From Deltaproteobacteria bacterium (GTDB lineage: Bacteria; Bdellovibrionota; FAC87; UBA2466): a stretch of DNA of 32,971 nucleotides. Where the stretch lies: NCBI GenBank assembly GCA_900299195.1, contig OMIX01000037.1, positions 1-32,971 on the forward strand, in the 5' to 3' direction. The notes beneath the pieces were generated by a model. It was not told the DNA's origin. It worked only from the letters and a program-made list of their open reading frames with translations, and ran no database searches. The stretch's first letter is position 1. Each line of letters begins with the position of its first letter. Shown here in pieces: positions 23,031-32,902 of the stretch. The position numbers were made by a program, and so were the translations under genes.

Positions 23031-24131
23031 TTACAATTCAGCGTCGGAACGACTCTCGCTAGTTTGAGTCCGAAGTTTTACGGTGGCGGTTTGTTTGGAT
23101 TTTCCTCTCACAAAGTGAACAACCACAGTGTCGTTCACCTTCTTTTCCACAAGGTAATCATAGATATCTCTCATAGAAGAAATAGGAGTTTCGTCTATTT
23201 GATAGATCACATCTCCTCCAATAGGAATTCTTCTAAATCCATACACCAGCTCTTTATTGGCGGGTCTTAACCCAGCGACTTTAGCTGCGCTTTGAGAGAA
23301 AATTTCAGTGATCATCACTCCACGAGGGGTAGGAATCCCCAAACTACTAAAAAGAGCCGGACTCAATCCCACGCCTTCGACTCCTAACTCAGGTCTTAGA
23401 ACTCGGCCAAACTGAATTAACTGTTCAGTGATCATTTTCACCGTTTTTACATTGATAGCAAACCCGATTCCTTCACTTCCCCCACTTCTTGAAACAATTT
23501 GAGCATTAATGCCGATGAGTTTTCCAGTACTGTCCATTAGCGGTCCCCCAGAATTTCCAGGGTTGATCGCAGCATCCGTTTGAATAATATCTTTGATCAA
23601 TCGATCAGTTTGTGTCCTGATATCTCTTCCTAAAGATGAAATGACCCCTACAGTTAAGGAGCCCCCCAATCCGAAAGGGTTGCCGATCGCTAAAACTTTC
23701 TGACCCACTGCTAAAGTGTCTGATACCGCATAGTCCAATGCAGTCAGTTTCTTTCCCTTAGGATCGATTTTTAACACTGCTAAATCGGAGTCAGGATCGG
23801 TGCCCACAACTCGCGCTGGAAATTGAGATTTATCCGATAAAATCACTTCTACATTTTGAGCGTTTCCTACCACATGATCATTGGTCACGATATAACCATC
23901 AGGCCGAATGATCGCGCCACTTCCTACCCCTTTTTGAGGAACAATTTCAAAAAAGAAATCTCGAGTTAAAGTCACTGCCGTAATATTAACGACGGCAGGA
24001 TTGCAACGCTGATAAATGTCCACATTGTTCTGTTCATCGGGCAACCTGGCTAAAACCAACGAAGAGCCCCATCCCAGAACTAAAAAAACCTTACTGAATT
24101 GCATCGATTTTAGCCGCCAAAATGAAATCAT
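23031..24131 (-). CDS. HtrA/DegP-type serine protease with one PDZ domain
   Basis: The 366-residue protein is exported or membrane anchored (hydrophobic segment 11-28). The trypsin-like domain has His86 (TNDHVV), Asp116 (PDSDLAVL) and Ser194 (NPGNSGGPL). A single PDZ domain spans about 250-355 (RPELGVEGVG to VVHFVRGK), as in DegS-like members. It would degrade misfolded envelope proteins. Two starts are possible: ATG 24131 (basic n-region before the signal) and ATG 24104 (MQFSKVF). The first overlaps the upstream gene by 41 bases, the second by 14. I keep the longer one for its Arg/Lys n-region. Confidence 0.93.
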   Translation of the reverse strand: MISFWRLKSMQFSKVFLVLGWGSSLVLARLPDEQNNVDIYQRCNPAVVNITAVTLTRDFFFEIVPQKGVGSGAIIRPDGYIVTNDHVVGNAQNVEVILSDKSQFPARVVGTDPDSDLAVLKIDPKGKKLTALDYAVSDTLAVGQKVLAIGNPFGLGGSLTVGVISSLGRDIRTQTDRLIKDIIQTDAAINPGNSGGPLMDSTGKLIGINAQIVSRSGGSEGIGFAINVKTVKMITEQLIQFGRVLRPELGVEGVGLSPALFSSLGIPTPRGVMITEIFSQSAAKVAGLRPANKELVYGFRRIPIGGDVIYQIDETPISSMRDIYDYLVEKKVNDTVVVHFVRGKSKQTATVKLRTQTSESRSDAEL

Positions 24132-24420
24132 TTTCAGTTAACCCCTTAACGACATGTGTCCACAAAATTAAAATAACTTTGTTATAATAAATCGCTATAT
24201 CAGGATGGTGGTCCTCTTTTTCTGCGACCACGGCGACTTGATTCACAAAAGACACCGCATGTTTGAAGTCCTTAAAAACATAAGTTTTCTCAAGGGTTAG
24301 GTCTTTCCGACGCCATCCTGTTAACTCATTTAAATTACGGGTAATTTCGTTATCCGAGAGAGCCGCTGAACCTTCGACACAAGGAACGCAGTGCTTTTCT
24401 AAGAAACGAGATTTGAACAT
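24091..24420 (-). CDS. phhB: Pterin-4a-carbinolamine dehydratase
   Basis: The 109-residue protein matches the family along its length. The active-site text is EDHHPDI (near 69-75), then WTHVVKGLTENDF near 87-99 and AAKID at the end. It regenerates tetrahydrobiopterin for phenylalanine hydroxylase, and so feeds the tyrosine path that ends at hmgA. No phhA is in the window. It overlaps the htrA gene downstream, so the two are probably co-transcribed. Confidence 0.95.
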   Translation of the reverse strand: MFKSRFLEKHCVPCVEGSAALSDNEITRNLNELTGWRRKDLTLEKTYVFKDFKHAVSFVNQVAVVAEKEDHHPDIAIYYNKVILILWTHVVKGLTENDFILAAKIDAIQ

Positions 24421-24485
24421 GACCCTAGTTTGCCAAGAGAGTGGGAAAATTCAACCGTTTTTCAATGTTTTTAAAAGGGGTTTCG

Positions 24486-24514
24486 TTGACTTAACTGCTT
24501 AGGATCACTAAGCT
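24486..24514 (+). promoter_or_regulatory. Probable promoter of the icd-mdh-sucCD-ndk operon
   Basis: TTGACT (24486-24491) and TAAGCT (24509-24514) are 17 bases apart. The -35 is good, the -10 weak. The start point would be about 40 bases upstream of the icd ATG. Confidence 0.4.
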
Positions 24515-24558
24515 CTGCCCGTAATTAAACGACTTTTTTTAGGGAGGTTTCCTTAGTT

Positions 24559-25779
24559 ATGTCTGCCGGAGAAAAGATTACTTTTTCAAGTAACAACCAA
24601 ATTCAAGTTCCCCATTTTCCTATTATTCCCTTCATCGAAGGTGATGGAACAGGCCCAGACATTTGGGCAGCTTCTCAGAAGGTTTTTGATGCTGCGGTCA
24701 AAAAAGTTTACGGAGGGAAAAAAGGGATTGTTTGGAAAGAAGTTCTCGCTGGCGAGAAATCTTTCAAACTCACTAACAACTGGTTGCCTGAGGAAACACT
24801 TACCACCATCAAAGAACACCATGTAGCTATTAAAGGGCCGCTCACCACACCTGTGGGAGGTGGTATTCGATCCTTAAATGTTTCTTTGCGACAGATGTTG
24901 GACCTCTATTCGTGTGTTCGACCTGTCAGGTATTTCACGGGAGTGCCAAGCCCAGTCAAAGAACCGCAAAAAGTCGACATGGTTATTTTTAGAGAAAACA
25001 TTGAAGATGTCTATGCGGGTATCGAATGGAAAAGCGGTTCTCCTGAAGCCAAAAAAGTGATCGATTTTTTAACGGGTGAAATGAAAGCAAAAATCCGCCC
25101 AAGTTCAGGAATTGGTATTAAACCGATTAGTCCTGAGGGGTCTCAACGCTTGGTAAGAATGGCGATTCAATATGCGATTCGACATAAAAAGCCCAGCGTC
25201 ACTTTGGTGCACAAAGGAAACATCATGAAGTTCACCGAAGGGGCTTTTAAAGATTGGGGATATGCCGTAGCTAAAGAAGAATTCAGCCAGGAAACGATCA
25301 CTGAAGCAGAAGTTTGGGAGCAACATAATGGCAAAGCCCCCGCTGGAAAAATCATCATTAAAGACCGAATCGCCGACAGTATGTTCCAACAGGTTTTATT
25401 GCGTCCCGAAGAGTATTCGGTCATTGCCACCACTAACTTAAATGGGGATTACCTCAGTGATGCGCTGGCTGCTCAAGTGGGAGGTTTGGGAATTGGACCC
25501 GGAGCTAACATCGGTGACAAACATGCGGTTTTCGAAGCCACTCATGGAACTGCCCCAAAATACGCGGGTCTCGACAAAGTGAATCCGGGATCGGTCATTT
25601 TAAGCGGCGTGATGATGCTTGAGTACATGCAATGGCAAGAAGCTGCCGATGCGATTATTCGAGCCATGGAAAAAACCATCCAGAGCCGAGTAGTCACTTA
25701 CGATTTTGCCCGTCTCATCAAAGACGCAAAAGAAGTGAAGTGCTCAGAATTTGCTAACGCAATTATTTCTAATCTTTAA
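24559..25779 (+). CDS. icd: NADP-dependent isocitrate dehydrogenase
   Basis: The 406-residue protein converts isocitrate to 2-oxoglutarate. It has [11 protein letters not shown] (28-38) and [21 protein letters not shown], which includes the substrate-binding SLNVSLR (the phosphorylatable Ser in E. coli). [14 protein letters not shown] and HGTAPKYAG near the coenzyme site complete the pattern. Length is normal. GGGAGG lies 11 bases before the ATG. It is first in a five-gene TCA operon. Confidence 0.97.
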   Translation: MSAGEKITFSSNNQIQVPHFPIIPFIEGDGTGPDIWAASQKVFDAAVKKVYGGKKGIVWKEVLAGEKSFKLTNNWLPEETLTTIKEHHVAIKGPLTTPVGGGIRSLNVSLRQMLDLYSCVRPVRYFTGVPSPVKEPQKVDMVIFRENIEDVYAGIEWKSGSPEAKKVIDFLTGEMKAKIRPSSGIGIKPISPEGSQRLVRMAIQYAIRHKKPSVTLVHKGNIMKFTEGAFKDWGYAVAKEEFSQETITEAEVWEQHNGKAPAGKIIIKDRIADSMFQQVLLRPEEYSVIATTNLNGDYLSDALAAQVGGLGIGPGANIGDKHAVFEATHGTAPKYAGLDKVNPGSVILSGVMMLEYMQWQEAADAIIRAMEKTIQSRVVTYDFARLIKDAKEVKCSEFANAIISNL

Positions 25780-25794
25780 AAGAAAGAGGCAACC

Positions 25795-26727
25795 ATGAAA
25801 CGACCTAAAATTACTATAGTAGGTGCAGGAAATGTCGGAGCCACAGCTGCTCACTGGATAGCCAGCAAGGAGCTTGGAGATGTAGTTCTCGTCGACATAA
25901 TGGAAGGTATCCCTCAAGGAAAAGCTTTGGATCTTCTTCAATCAGGTCCGGTAGAGGGGTTCGATTGTCGAATTGTGGGTTCCAATGATTATGCAGTTAC
26001 CGAGAACTCAGACGTGGTTGTCATCACTGCAGGTCTTCCTCGAAAGCCAGGAATGAGTCGCGATGATCTTCTTAAAACCAACGCTAAGATCGTAGGAGAA
26101 GTGACAGAGAAAGTCGCTAAGTACTCCCCTAAGTCGACACTTTTGGTGGTTTCTAACCCGCTCGATGCGATGGCTTATGTAGCTAAAAAAGTAAGTGGAT
26201 TCCCTAGAAACCGAGTTATCGGAATGGCCGGAGTTTTAGATTCCGCTCGATTTAAAACCTTCGTTGCGGAAGCTGCTAATGTCAGCGTAGAGGACGTTCA
26301 CGGTTTCGTCTACGGAGGCCACGGAGATACGATGGTTCCCATGACTAGATTCTGTTCCATCAGTGGGGTTCCGCTTGAAACCTTTCTATCCAAAGAAAAA
26401 ATTGACCAAATCGTCGACAGAACCAAAAATGGTGGAATCGAAATTGTAAACTACTTAAAAGCGGGTTCAGCCTACTACGCTCCCTCTGCGTCTGTCGTTC
26501 AAATGGTGGAAGCCATTATCAAAGATAAAAAACGAGTTCTTCCTTGTGCTGTAGAGCTTGAAGGTGAGTACGGCATTAAAGGACTGTTCGTTGGAGTTCT
26601 CGCGAAACTGGGAACTAACGGAATCGAACAGGTTGTTGAGCTTCAACTCAATGAAACTGAGAAAACGCTTCTTAACAAATCGGCCGATGCGGTTCGTGGT
26701 CTTATCCAAGTATTGGAAGGAAAATAA
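25795..26727 (+). CDS. mdh: Malate dehydrogenase (LDH-like type)
   Basis: The 310-residue protein interconverts malate and oxaloacetate. The NAD fold begins with VGAGNVGAT (9-17) and has VLVDI as second strand with acidic Asp. The mobile loop is [14 protein letters not shown] with two substrate Arg, and the active-site His is in [10 protein letters not shown]. Arg rather than Gln in the loop marks it as malate rather than lactate dehydrogenase. The gene follows icd after 15 bases, with AGAGG as ribosome site. Confidence 0.97.
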   Translation: MKRPKITIVGAGNVGATAAHWIASKELGDVVLVDIMEGIPQGKALDLLQSGPVEGFDCRIVGSNDYAVTENSDVVVITAGLPRKPGMSRDDLLKTNAKIVGEVTEKVAKYSPKSTLLVVSNPLDAMAYVAKKVSGFPRNRVIGMAGVLDSARFKTFVAEAANVSVEDVHGFVYGGHGDTMVPMTRFCSISGVPLETFLSKEKIDQIVDRTKNGGIEIVNYLKAGSAYYAPSASVVQMVEAIIKDKKRVLPCAVELEGEYGIKGLFVGVLAKLGTNGIEQVVELQLNETEKTLLNKSADAVRGLIQVLEGK

Positions 26728-26729
26728 GA

Positions 26730-27902
26730 ATGAAAATTCACGAGTATCAAGCGAAGGAACTCTTTCGCAAATATCAAATTCCGGTGCCCAATGGAAAACC
26801 TGCATTCAGTGTTGATGAAGCGCTAACAGTCGCGAAATCTTTATCTAGCCAGGGTCCCTGGGTTGTGAAAGCTCAAATTCATGCTGGAGGTCGAGGCAAA
26901 GGGGGCGGAGTTAAAGTGGCCAAAACCCTCGACGAGGTGAAGAATTACGCGCAAACCATTTTGGGAATGACTTTGGTCACTCACCAAACCGGCCCTGAAG
27001 GCAAAGTCGTTAAACGACTTCTGATTGAAGATGGCTGTAACATCGCCTCTGAATTCTACTTAGCGGTCACTTTGGACCGTTCTACTTCTCAGTGGGTGAT
27101 CATGGCGAGTCCTGCGGGTGGAATGGACATCGAGCATGTGGCTGCCACCACTCCCGAGAAAATCTTTAAGGAGTGGGTCAATCCGATTGTTGGACTCAGA
27201 GATTTTCAGTGCCGAAGTTTAAGCGCTAAAATGGGATTTGCGGGACCTCAATCGAAAGCATTTACTGATATTCTAAAAAAACTGATTCGCTTATTCGTGG
27301 AATCTGATTGCAGCTTAGCCGAAATCAATCCCCTCACAGTCACCAAAGAGGGGAATGTCTTGGCATTAGATGCCAAAATTGACTTTGATGAAAACGCACT
27401 GTTTCGGCATCCCAGTTTCACTGAACTGAGAGATCAAAACGAAGAAGATCCAAGTGAAACGCAAGCTAAGAAATTTGATCTGAGCTACATCAGCTTAGAT
27501 GGAAACATTGGTTGCATGGTAAACGGTGCAGGGTTGGCGATGGCTACTATGGATATCATCAAGTATGAAGGTGGAAGCCCAGCTAACTTCTTGGACGTCG
27601 GAGGGGGAGCCACACAAGAAAAAGTCACTGAAGCCTTCAAAATTATTCTATCCGACCCCAAAGTGAAGGCCGTGTTGGTGAATATCTTTGGTGGAATCAT
27701 GAAGTGTGATGTGATTGCTAACGGTATTATTGCAGCGGTCAAGCAGTTGAACCTCACAGTTCCGCTCGTCGTAAGACTTGAAGGTACCAATGTGGACTTA
27801 GGGAAAAAACTTCTCAACGAATCGGGCTTAAAACTAGAGACTGCCACTGGAATGAAAGAAGCAGCTCAGAAGGTCGTCGCTGCTGCAGGGGGAAGAAAAT
27901 GA
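26730..27902 (+). CDS. sucC: Succinyl-CoA synthetase beta subunit
   Basis: The 390-residue ATP-grasp protein starts [12 protein letters not shown], as the family does. It has [14 protein letters not shown], the nucleotide/metal site AEINPL, and [11 protein letters not shown] plus RLEGTN near the end. With SucD it makes succinate and ATP or GTP from succinyl-CoA. Its ATG lies 3 bases after the mdh stop, and its stop overlaps the sucD ATG (ATGA). Confidence 0.98.
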   Translation: MKIHEYQAKELFRKYQIPVPNGKPAFSVDEALTVAKSLSSQGPWVVKAQIHAGGRGKGGGVKVAKTLDEVKNYAQTILGMTLVTHQTGPEGKVVKRLLIEDGCNIASEFYLAVTLDRSTSQWVIMASPAGGMDIEHVAATTPEKIFKEWVNPIVGLRDFQCRSLSAKMGFAGPQSKAFTDILKKLIRLFVESDCSLAEINPLTVTKEGNVLALDAKIDFDENALFRHPSFTELRDQNEEDPSETQAKKFDLSYISLDGNIGCMVNGAGLAMATMDIIKYEGGSPANFLDVGGGATQEKVTEAFKIILSDPKVKAVLVNIFGGIMKCDVIANGIIAAVKQLNLTVPLVVRLEGTNVDLGKKLLNESGLKLETATGMKEAAQKVVAAAGGRK

Positions 27903-28771
27903 GTATTCTCGTCGATAAAAACACTCGGTTAATTGTTCAGGGAATCACCGGTCAAGCTGGGGCTTTTCACACCAAGCAGTGCAAAGAATATGGCACTCAA
28001 GTCGTGGGTGGGGTCACCCCTGGAAAAGCGGGTGAGAATTTAGATGGCATTCCTATTTTTAATAGTGTTCGGGATGCCGTAGATAAAACTCGAGCCAATG
28101 CCACCATGATTTATGTTCCGGCTCCCTTTGCTGCCGACGCTATCATTGAAGCCGCCGATGCGGGTATTAAACTTATCATTTGCATCACTGAAGGTATCCC
28201 AGTGATGGACATGGTCGGAGTAAAACACTATTTAAAAACAACTCAGTCCTTGTTAATTGGACCCAACTGCCCTGGAGTCATCACTCCAGGAGAATGCAAA
28301 ATCGGGATCATGCCTGGTTACATTCACAAGCCTGGGAAAATTGGTGTGGTTTCTCGAAGCGGCACTTTAACTTACGAAGCGGTTCATCAATTGTCTCAAC
28401 GAGGAATTGGGCAATCGACTTGTGTGGGAATTGGGGGAGATCCTGTTCAAGGATTGAGCTTCTTAGATGTTTTAAAACTGTTCAATTCGGATCCTAATAC
28501 CGAAGGTGTCATCATGTTGGGTGAAATCGGAGGCTCTGCTGAAGAAACCGCTGCCGAGTACATCAAATCAGAAATGAAAAAACCGGTCGTAGGATTCATT
28601 GGAGGACAAACCGCTCCCGAAGGAAAGAGAATGGGACACGCCGGAGCTATCATCAGTGGCGGAAGTGGAAAAGCTGCCGATAAAATAAAAGCCCTAGAAA
28701 AAGCAGGGGTCTCTGTTAGTATGAGCCCCGCAACTTTGGGAGAAACCATGGCCAAAGCTTTAGGCCGTTAA
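27899..28771 (+). CDS. sucD: Succinyl-CoA synthetase alpha subunit
   Basis: The 290-residue protein binds CoA ([15 protein letters not shown], about 13-27) and carries the phosphorylated His in [10 protein letters not shown] near 245. [10 protein letters not shown] and [12 protein letters not shown] are also diagnostic. It is full length and coupled to sucC by a 4-base overlap. Confidence 0.98.
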   Translation: MSILVDKNTRLIVQGITGQAGAFHTKQCKEYGTQVVGGVTPGKAGENLDGIPIFNSVRDAVDKTRANATMIYVPAPFAADAIIEAADAGIKLIICITEGIPVMDMVGVKHYLKTTQSLLIGPNCPGVITPGECKIGIMPGYIHKPGKIGVVSRSGTLTYEAVHQLSQRGIGQSTCVGIGGDPVQGLSFLDVLKLFNSDPNTEGVIMLGEIGGSAEETAAEYIKSEMKKPVVGFIGGQTAPEGKRMGHAGAIISGGSGKAADKIKALEKAGVSVSMSPATLGETMAKALGR

Positions 28772-28791
28772 TTTTGTAGGAGGAAATCACA

Positions 28792-29193
28792 GTGGAAAGA
28801 ACATTCGCAATCATTAAACCCAATGCAGTCAAAAAGAATTGCGTCGGAAAAATTCTCGCAATGGCAGAGGATAACGGCTTAAGTGTGGTATCCGCTCGAA
28901 TGCAGAACCTAAGCACCAAGGAAGCTGAAGGATTCTACGCGGAACACAATCAACGTCCCTTCTTCGCAAGCTTAGTGAAGTTCATGACCAGCGGTCCGGT
29001 TCTCTTGTTGGCCTTCGAAGGAGACAATGCCGTAGAAAAGTGGAGAAAACTCATGGGAGCTACCGATCCTGCTAAAGCTGCTCCCGGAACCATTCGCAAA
29101 CTTTTTGGAGACAGCATTGAAGCCAATGGAACTCACGGTTCCGAGAGCTTAACAGCGGCTCAAAGAGAGTTAGCTTTCTTTTTTGATAAGTAG
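28792..29193 (+). CDS. ndk: Nucleoside diphosphate kinase
   Basis: The 133-residue protein starts at GTG with TAGGAGGAA 6 bases upstream, giving MERTFAIIKPNAVKKN. The active His is in NGTHGSES; the usual Asp before the last Ser is Glu. It balances nucleoside triphosphates and can pass on the GTP/ATP made by SucCD, which explains the operon position. A terminator follows after 22 bases. Confidence 0.97.
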   Translation: MERTFAIIKPNAVKKNCVGKILAMAEDNGLSVVSARMQNLSTKEAEGFYAEHNQRPFFASLVKFMTSGPVLLLAFEGDNAVEKWRKLMGATDPAKAAPGTIRKLFGDSIEANGTHGSESLTAAQRELAFFFDK

Positions 29194-29215
29194 AACTTAG
29201 CCTAGTTTAAACACT

Positions 29216-29249
29216 AAAAAGCCCGACCTTAACTGGTGGGGCTTTTTTT
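29216..29249. terminator. Terminator after ndk, probably bidirectional
   Basis: Left arm aaaaagcccgacc (29216-29228) pairs with ggtggggcttttt (29235-29247) with one mismatch around a 6-base loop, followed by T. Runs of A and T on both flanks let it also serve the convergent kinase gene, whose stop is at 29252. Confidence 0.9.
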
Positions 29250-29251
29250 AT

Positions 29252-30859
29252 TCAAGCCACTTTTTTTCTGTCGTCGGTAGGAGAGAATTCAAGATCTCTT
29301 AATAAATTTTCAAATATTTCCTGAGTGAACGGTAACTTTAAAAACCCGTCAAAAGGAAAATCATAATCATCGACATCAAATTTTTTGGAGTTATCTCCCG
29401 CTAGGACTACTTTGATAGCTGCGGTTAAAGGGTCACTTTTCAGAGTGTCAACCACTTGAGCTTCTCCCATTTTAGATAGCCCTTCGTTTAAAATCACCAG
29501 TTGTGGGAGATGATGAAAAGTCAATGTGACTGCATCAACCCCATCATTGCCGAAAAGAACCTCATAACCCCATCGCTTTAAGATCTCAAAAGTGTTCTCC
29601 CTCCTCTTTTCAGAGGACTCAATCACCAGAATTTTTCTTAGTTCATGAGGTCTTCCTCCAAAATCGGAGGACATGGTTCTGCTGATCACATGAGGAAACA
29701 AAACAAAAAAGGTGGATCCTTGACCCTCTTCACTTTCTACCCAAATATTACCATCGTGAAGAGTGGAAATTTGTTTAGCCACCGTCAAACCTAAACCCCT
29801 GCCCTCACTTCTGGAATGCTCTTTAATTTGAGTGAATCTATCAAAAATTTTTTGAAGTTCTTTCTGAGGAATTCCCCGACCTTCGTCTTTTATGCTCACC
29901 ACTAACATAGGATAAGGCGGATCTGATTTTCGACGTCCCTGAAACTGACTGACATTAAGAAAAATATTCTTCCCTTTTTCAGTAAACTTCATGGCGTTGA
30001 CGACCAAATTTTGCATCAACTGCTTAATCCGATCGGAATCGGCGAGAACCCGCCAATCGATTAAAGAATTACTGTAATGAAAGTGAATGCCTTTTTGTAG
30101 GGCTTGGAATTGATAGTCTTGATGAAACGGCCTTAATAAACTGTCTAAAGAAAAGAGTTGGTACTGAGGTTTTAAGCCTTGTTCAAATGACATCACATCA
30201 AGAAGGTCATTCACCAAGTTGATGGCATCTCCAGATTGCCTCTTAGCTCGGTGAATAAGCTCTTTTTGAATTTCGGTTAAGTTACCTTCTGAACTGTTCA
30301 ACACCAACGACAAACTAGATTGAATTAAACCTAAGGGGGATCTTAAGTCATGAGCGCAAACACTAAGAAACTCTTCTCTTTGGCCTAAAATAGTTTCAGT
30401 TTTTGCATTTTTCGCGTTCTGCTCCTGAATGAGCTTTTCCATTTTTAAAAGATTTTGAATGTGGTGCTGGTGCAGCTTGATTCTTTCAAGAACCGGCACA
30501 ACCGATTCGCTCGTGATCACCAAATCATCAAAACCTAAAGCAATCACCGTTTCTAAATTTTCCGCCTGGGGTCCCTCTGAGACTAGACACATGGGAAGCG
30601 GAAATCTTTGGCTACCCGCCCACTGTTTTAAGGCTTTTATGATTTCTGAATAGTTGGAATGAGAAAATCCGCTTAGAAATACCGCATGAGAGTGTTTAAG
30701 TTCCGAAGGATTAAAAAAAGGATGGGAAGAGTTTTCTTCTGAAGATGAAATTTCAGAGAAATCGACACGAACGTTCTCTTTTTTCAAATGATCCAACCAT
30801 CGTTTCGTTTGGCTGGTTAGGGCTTTACCCTTAGGTTTAATCCAATAAATATGAAGCAT
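29252..30859 (-). CDS. Histidine kinase flanked by two degenerate receiver-like domains
   Basis: The 535-residue soluble protein has no membrane segment. Residues 1-125 resemble a receiver (ALGFDDLVITSE near 107-118) without a clear phospho-Asp. A coiled linker (125-160) leads to the HisKA domain with H170 in CAHDLRSPL. The ATPase domain (about 270-390) has QNLVVNAMKFT, DEGRGIP, FDRFTQ and GRGLGLTVA. The C-terminal receiver (about 410-525) has Asn458 (VILNEG) in place of the phospho-Asp and an altered acidic pocket (VIESSEK), but keeps Lys in FLKLPF. The kinase should be active, with phosphate going to another protein. It is convergent with ndk. Confidence 0.85.
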   Translation of the reverse strand: MLHIYWIKPKGKALTSQTKRWLDHLKKENVRVDFSEISSSEENSSHPFFNPSELKHSHAVFLSGFSHSNYSEIIKALKQWAGSQRFPLPMCLVSEGPQAENLETVIALGFDDLVITSESVVPVLERIKLHQHHIQNLLKMEKLIQEQNAKNAKTETILGQREEFLSVCAHDLRSPLGLIQSSLSLVLNSSEGNLTEIQKELIHRAKRQSGDAINLVNDLLDVMSFEQGLKPQYQLFSLDSLLRPFHQDYQFQALQKGIHFHYSNSLIDWRVLADSDRIKQLMQNLVVNAMKFTEKGKNIFLNVSQFQGRRKSDPPYPMLVVSIKDEGRGIPQKELQKIFDRFTQIKEHSRSEGRGLGLTVAKQISTLHDGNIWVESEEGQGSTFFVLFPHVISRTMSSDFGGRPHELRKILVIESSEKRRENTFEILKRWGYEVLFGNDGVDAVTLTFHHLPQLVILNEGLSKMGEAQVVDTLKSDPLTAAIKVVLAGDNSKKFDVDDYDFPFDGFLKLPFTQEIFENLLRDLEFSPTDDRKKVA

Positions 30860-30920
30860 AAAATTAAACAGTGTGTCTTACGCTATCTACTTATCGGCAC
30901 ATTTGGGAACTTAATAAAAT

Positions 30921-32213
30921 CTACAGGCTGGCCCAAGCCTCTTGAAGTTTTTTTAGATATCGGTGTGTCCGAATTTGAAGCTTCGCATCGGGTTTTATTT
31001 GAGCGGTGATTTCATCTACAATTTTTTTCGCACTCGCTTTATCTGGCACCGAGCCATAAAGTCTGACCAACAGAGTCGCCATCCGAATTTTGTTGTCTCC
31101 ATAAGAAACTTCAAAACCTTTTTTGGCGGCAGCGATCGCATCCGGATACTTTTTCATTCGTTCCAAAATCTGTGAACTCAAATAATAAAACGTAAATTCA
31201 TTCGGGTAAAAATCGCGATATTGATTAGCTAGTCTTAAAGCAGGTTCAAGTTCTCCGGCAGCCTCTAAACAGGTGATTCGATCTAAAGTAAAAGCCCGAG
31301 GTTTCGAACCCGGAGGTAACAGAGTGGCTTCTTTCTCCAATAAAGCTGAAGCCTCTTTCCAAACCGCGATGGCCTCTTCTCTTCGTCCGACTTTATCCAA
31401 AATTTCAGCTTTAATTTGAATCAAGCTTCGAGGGGAAAGCCCCAAAGCGTCCAGTCTCGGATCGGTCAACATTTGAGGAAATTGGGACAGAACCTCGTCA
31501 ATCAACTCTTTTTTAGGTTTTAATTTTTTTTCATCATCAAAGGCCGCAAGGTAAGCCACCGTCCACACCAATGCCTGGGGAGTCTGGTGGTAAGTTTTGA
31601 GTAAGCTCGCATATCCCTCACGTTGAAGATCAGAAGTTTCAACACTCTCCATCGCATAGGTGCGGATCCAGTCAAATCGAGCAGTTCCAGGCTTTAAGAG
31701 TTTCGCCAATTTGGCGTAGGCTTCAGAGGCGCAAACCAAATTTTTACTCTCTGAACAAATAACGGCACATCTCCACAAATCATCTTCGTCTTCACTCGCG
31801 CAAGCCTTAGCCAACTTTTTATTTTTTGAGGATAAAACGAGGTCCATGATTTGTAAGAACTCTTTTAAATTTCGGTAGCCCACCACTCGATAGAGTTCAC
31901 TGCCTTTAGGATCGGTAAAAATCACAGTCGGGTATCCGCCTACTTTATATTTGTCTTTGATTTTCCATGAACTGTCTTGGTCCGCATCCACTTTGAGAAG
32001 TTTAAAGTTTTTTGCTTTTTCAATGAACGCGCTCGTTTCAAAGACGGTTTCATCCAGCTCGTTACAAGGCGGGCACCAAATACCAAAAAAATCGATAATA
32101 ATGGGTTTCTTTTCCTTTTGAGCGGAAGTAAGAGTGGCTTGAATATCTGAGCTAAAAACTGAACTCCAAGCCAAAACGGGCATCAATAAAAAGACAAAAA
32201 CGATTCGAATCAT
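30921..32213 (-). CDS. Periplasmic thioredoxin-domain protein with TPR-like repeats
   Basis: The 430-residue protein has a signal peptide (about 1-17). Residues 20-130 are a thioredoxin fold with the redox motif WCPPC (about 47-51) and cis-Pro in GGYPTVIF. The rest is helical repeats of TPR kind (for example ALRLANQYRDFYPNEFTFYY). It also has several extra Cys (CASEDEDDLWRCAVICSE). A disulfide-exchange or cytochrome-maturation helper is likely. It ends 3 bases before the plsY stop codon region, so it follows plsY in one minus-strand unit. Confidence 0.85.
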   Translation of the reverse strand: MIRIVFVFLLMPVLAWSSVFSSDIQATLTSAQKEKKPIIIDFFGIWCPPCNELDETVFETSAFIEKAKNFKLLKVDADQDSSWKIKDKYKVGGYPTVIFTDPKGSELYRVVGYRNLKEFLQIMDLVLSSKNKKLAKACASEDEDDLWRCAVICSESKNLVCASEAYAKLAKLLKPGTARFDWIRTYAMESVETSDLQREGYASLLKTYHQTPQALVWTVAYLAAFDDEKKLKPKKELIDEVLSQFPQMLTDPRLDALGLSPRSLIQIKAEILDKVGRREEAIAVWKEASALLEKEATLLPPGSKPRAFTLDRITCLEAAGELEPALRLANQYRDFYPNEFTFYYLSSQILERMKKYPDAIAAAKKGFEVSYGDNKIRMATLLVRLYGSVPDKASAKKIVDEITAQIKPDAKLQIRTHRYLKKLQEAWASL

Positions 32214-32215
32214 AA

Positions 32216-32794
32216 CTAGGCTCCCCGAATCAATCGACGAATATTTTGGTGATGACGGATAATCACTATCAATGAAACTAGAATCACAAAAACGGTCACA
32301 TAAGACTCCGCCTTAATAAGAAATACGTAGAGCCACATGGCCGCCATTCCACTCAAAGAACCCACTGCACTGATCCGAGTGATTGCTAGAGCCAGTCCGT
32401 AGACAACCAATCCCACAAAAGCCCCTTGAGGGATGAGAAAAGCAAGACACCCAAGACTGGTCGCGACTCCTTTTCCCCCTCGAAATTTCAAGTAAGGGCT
32501 AAAACAGTGCCCCACTACCAATGCCATTCCTGCCCCTGTTAACAACCAAGGGGTTTCTTGAGGGTAAAATTGAGTTAAAGCCCAAAGAGGCAAGTAACCT
32601 TTGACAAAATCGATCACAAAAACAAGTAGACCCGCATACCAACCAAAGACTCGAGTTACGTTGGTGGCTCCGATATTACCACTGCCCAGCTCCCTCACAT
32701 CCAAACCAAATTTGCGTTTAGTAAGAACAACCCCAGTCGGAAAACCGCCTAAAAGATAACATCCTAAACAGATAAGAAAGTGGAATAGATTCAC
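32216..32794 (-). CDS. plsY: Glycerol-3-phosphate acyltransferase PlsY
   Basis: The membrane protein moves an acyl group from acyl-phosphate to glycerol-3-phosphate, the first step of phospholipid synthesis. It has the three PlsY motifs: GSGNIGATNVTR, GHCFSPYLKFRGGKGVAT and RHHQNIRRLIRG. The start is ambiguous. GTG at 32794 gives MNLFHFLICLGCYLLGG, the usual length before the first motif. TTG at 32809 would add five residues. Neither has a clear ribosome site. The thioredoxin/TPR gene follows after 2 bases. Confidence 0.92.
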   Translation of the reverse strand: MNLFHFLICLGCYLLGGFPTGVVLTKRKFGLDVRELGSGNIGATNVTRVFGWYAGLLVFVIDFVKGYLPLWALTQFYPQETPWLLTGAGMALVVGHCFSPYLKFRGGKGVATSLGCLAFLIPQGAFVGLVVYGLALAITRISAVGSLSGMAAMWLYVFLIKAESYVTVFVILVSLIVIIRHHQNIRRLIRGA

Positions 32795-32902
32795 AGATTT
32801 GTTATACAACCTAACTTTAAGTTTGGCACTGAAAAGAAACCCTCTCAGAAGGTTTTGCTTTTCAATTAAGGCAACTTGTGGAAGGTTAGCGGTTTCTCAT
32901 GT

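Noticed and set aside
32821-32840. TGGCAC word resembling a sigma-54 -24 element before the tRNA
   Set aside because: The -12 GC/TGC part is absent at the required distance.
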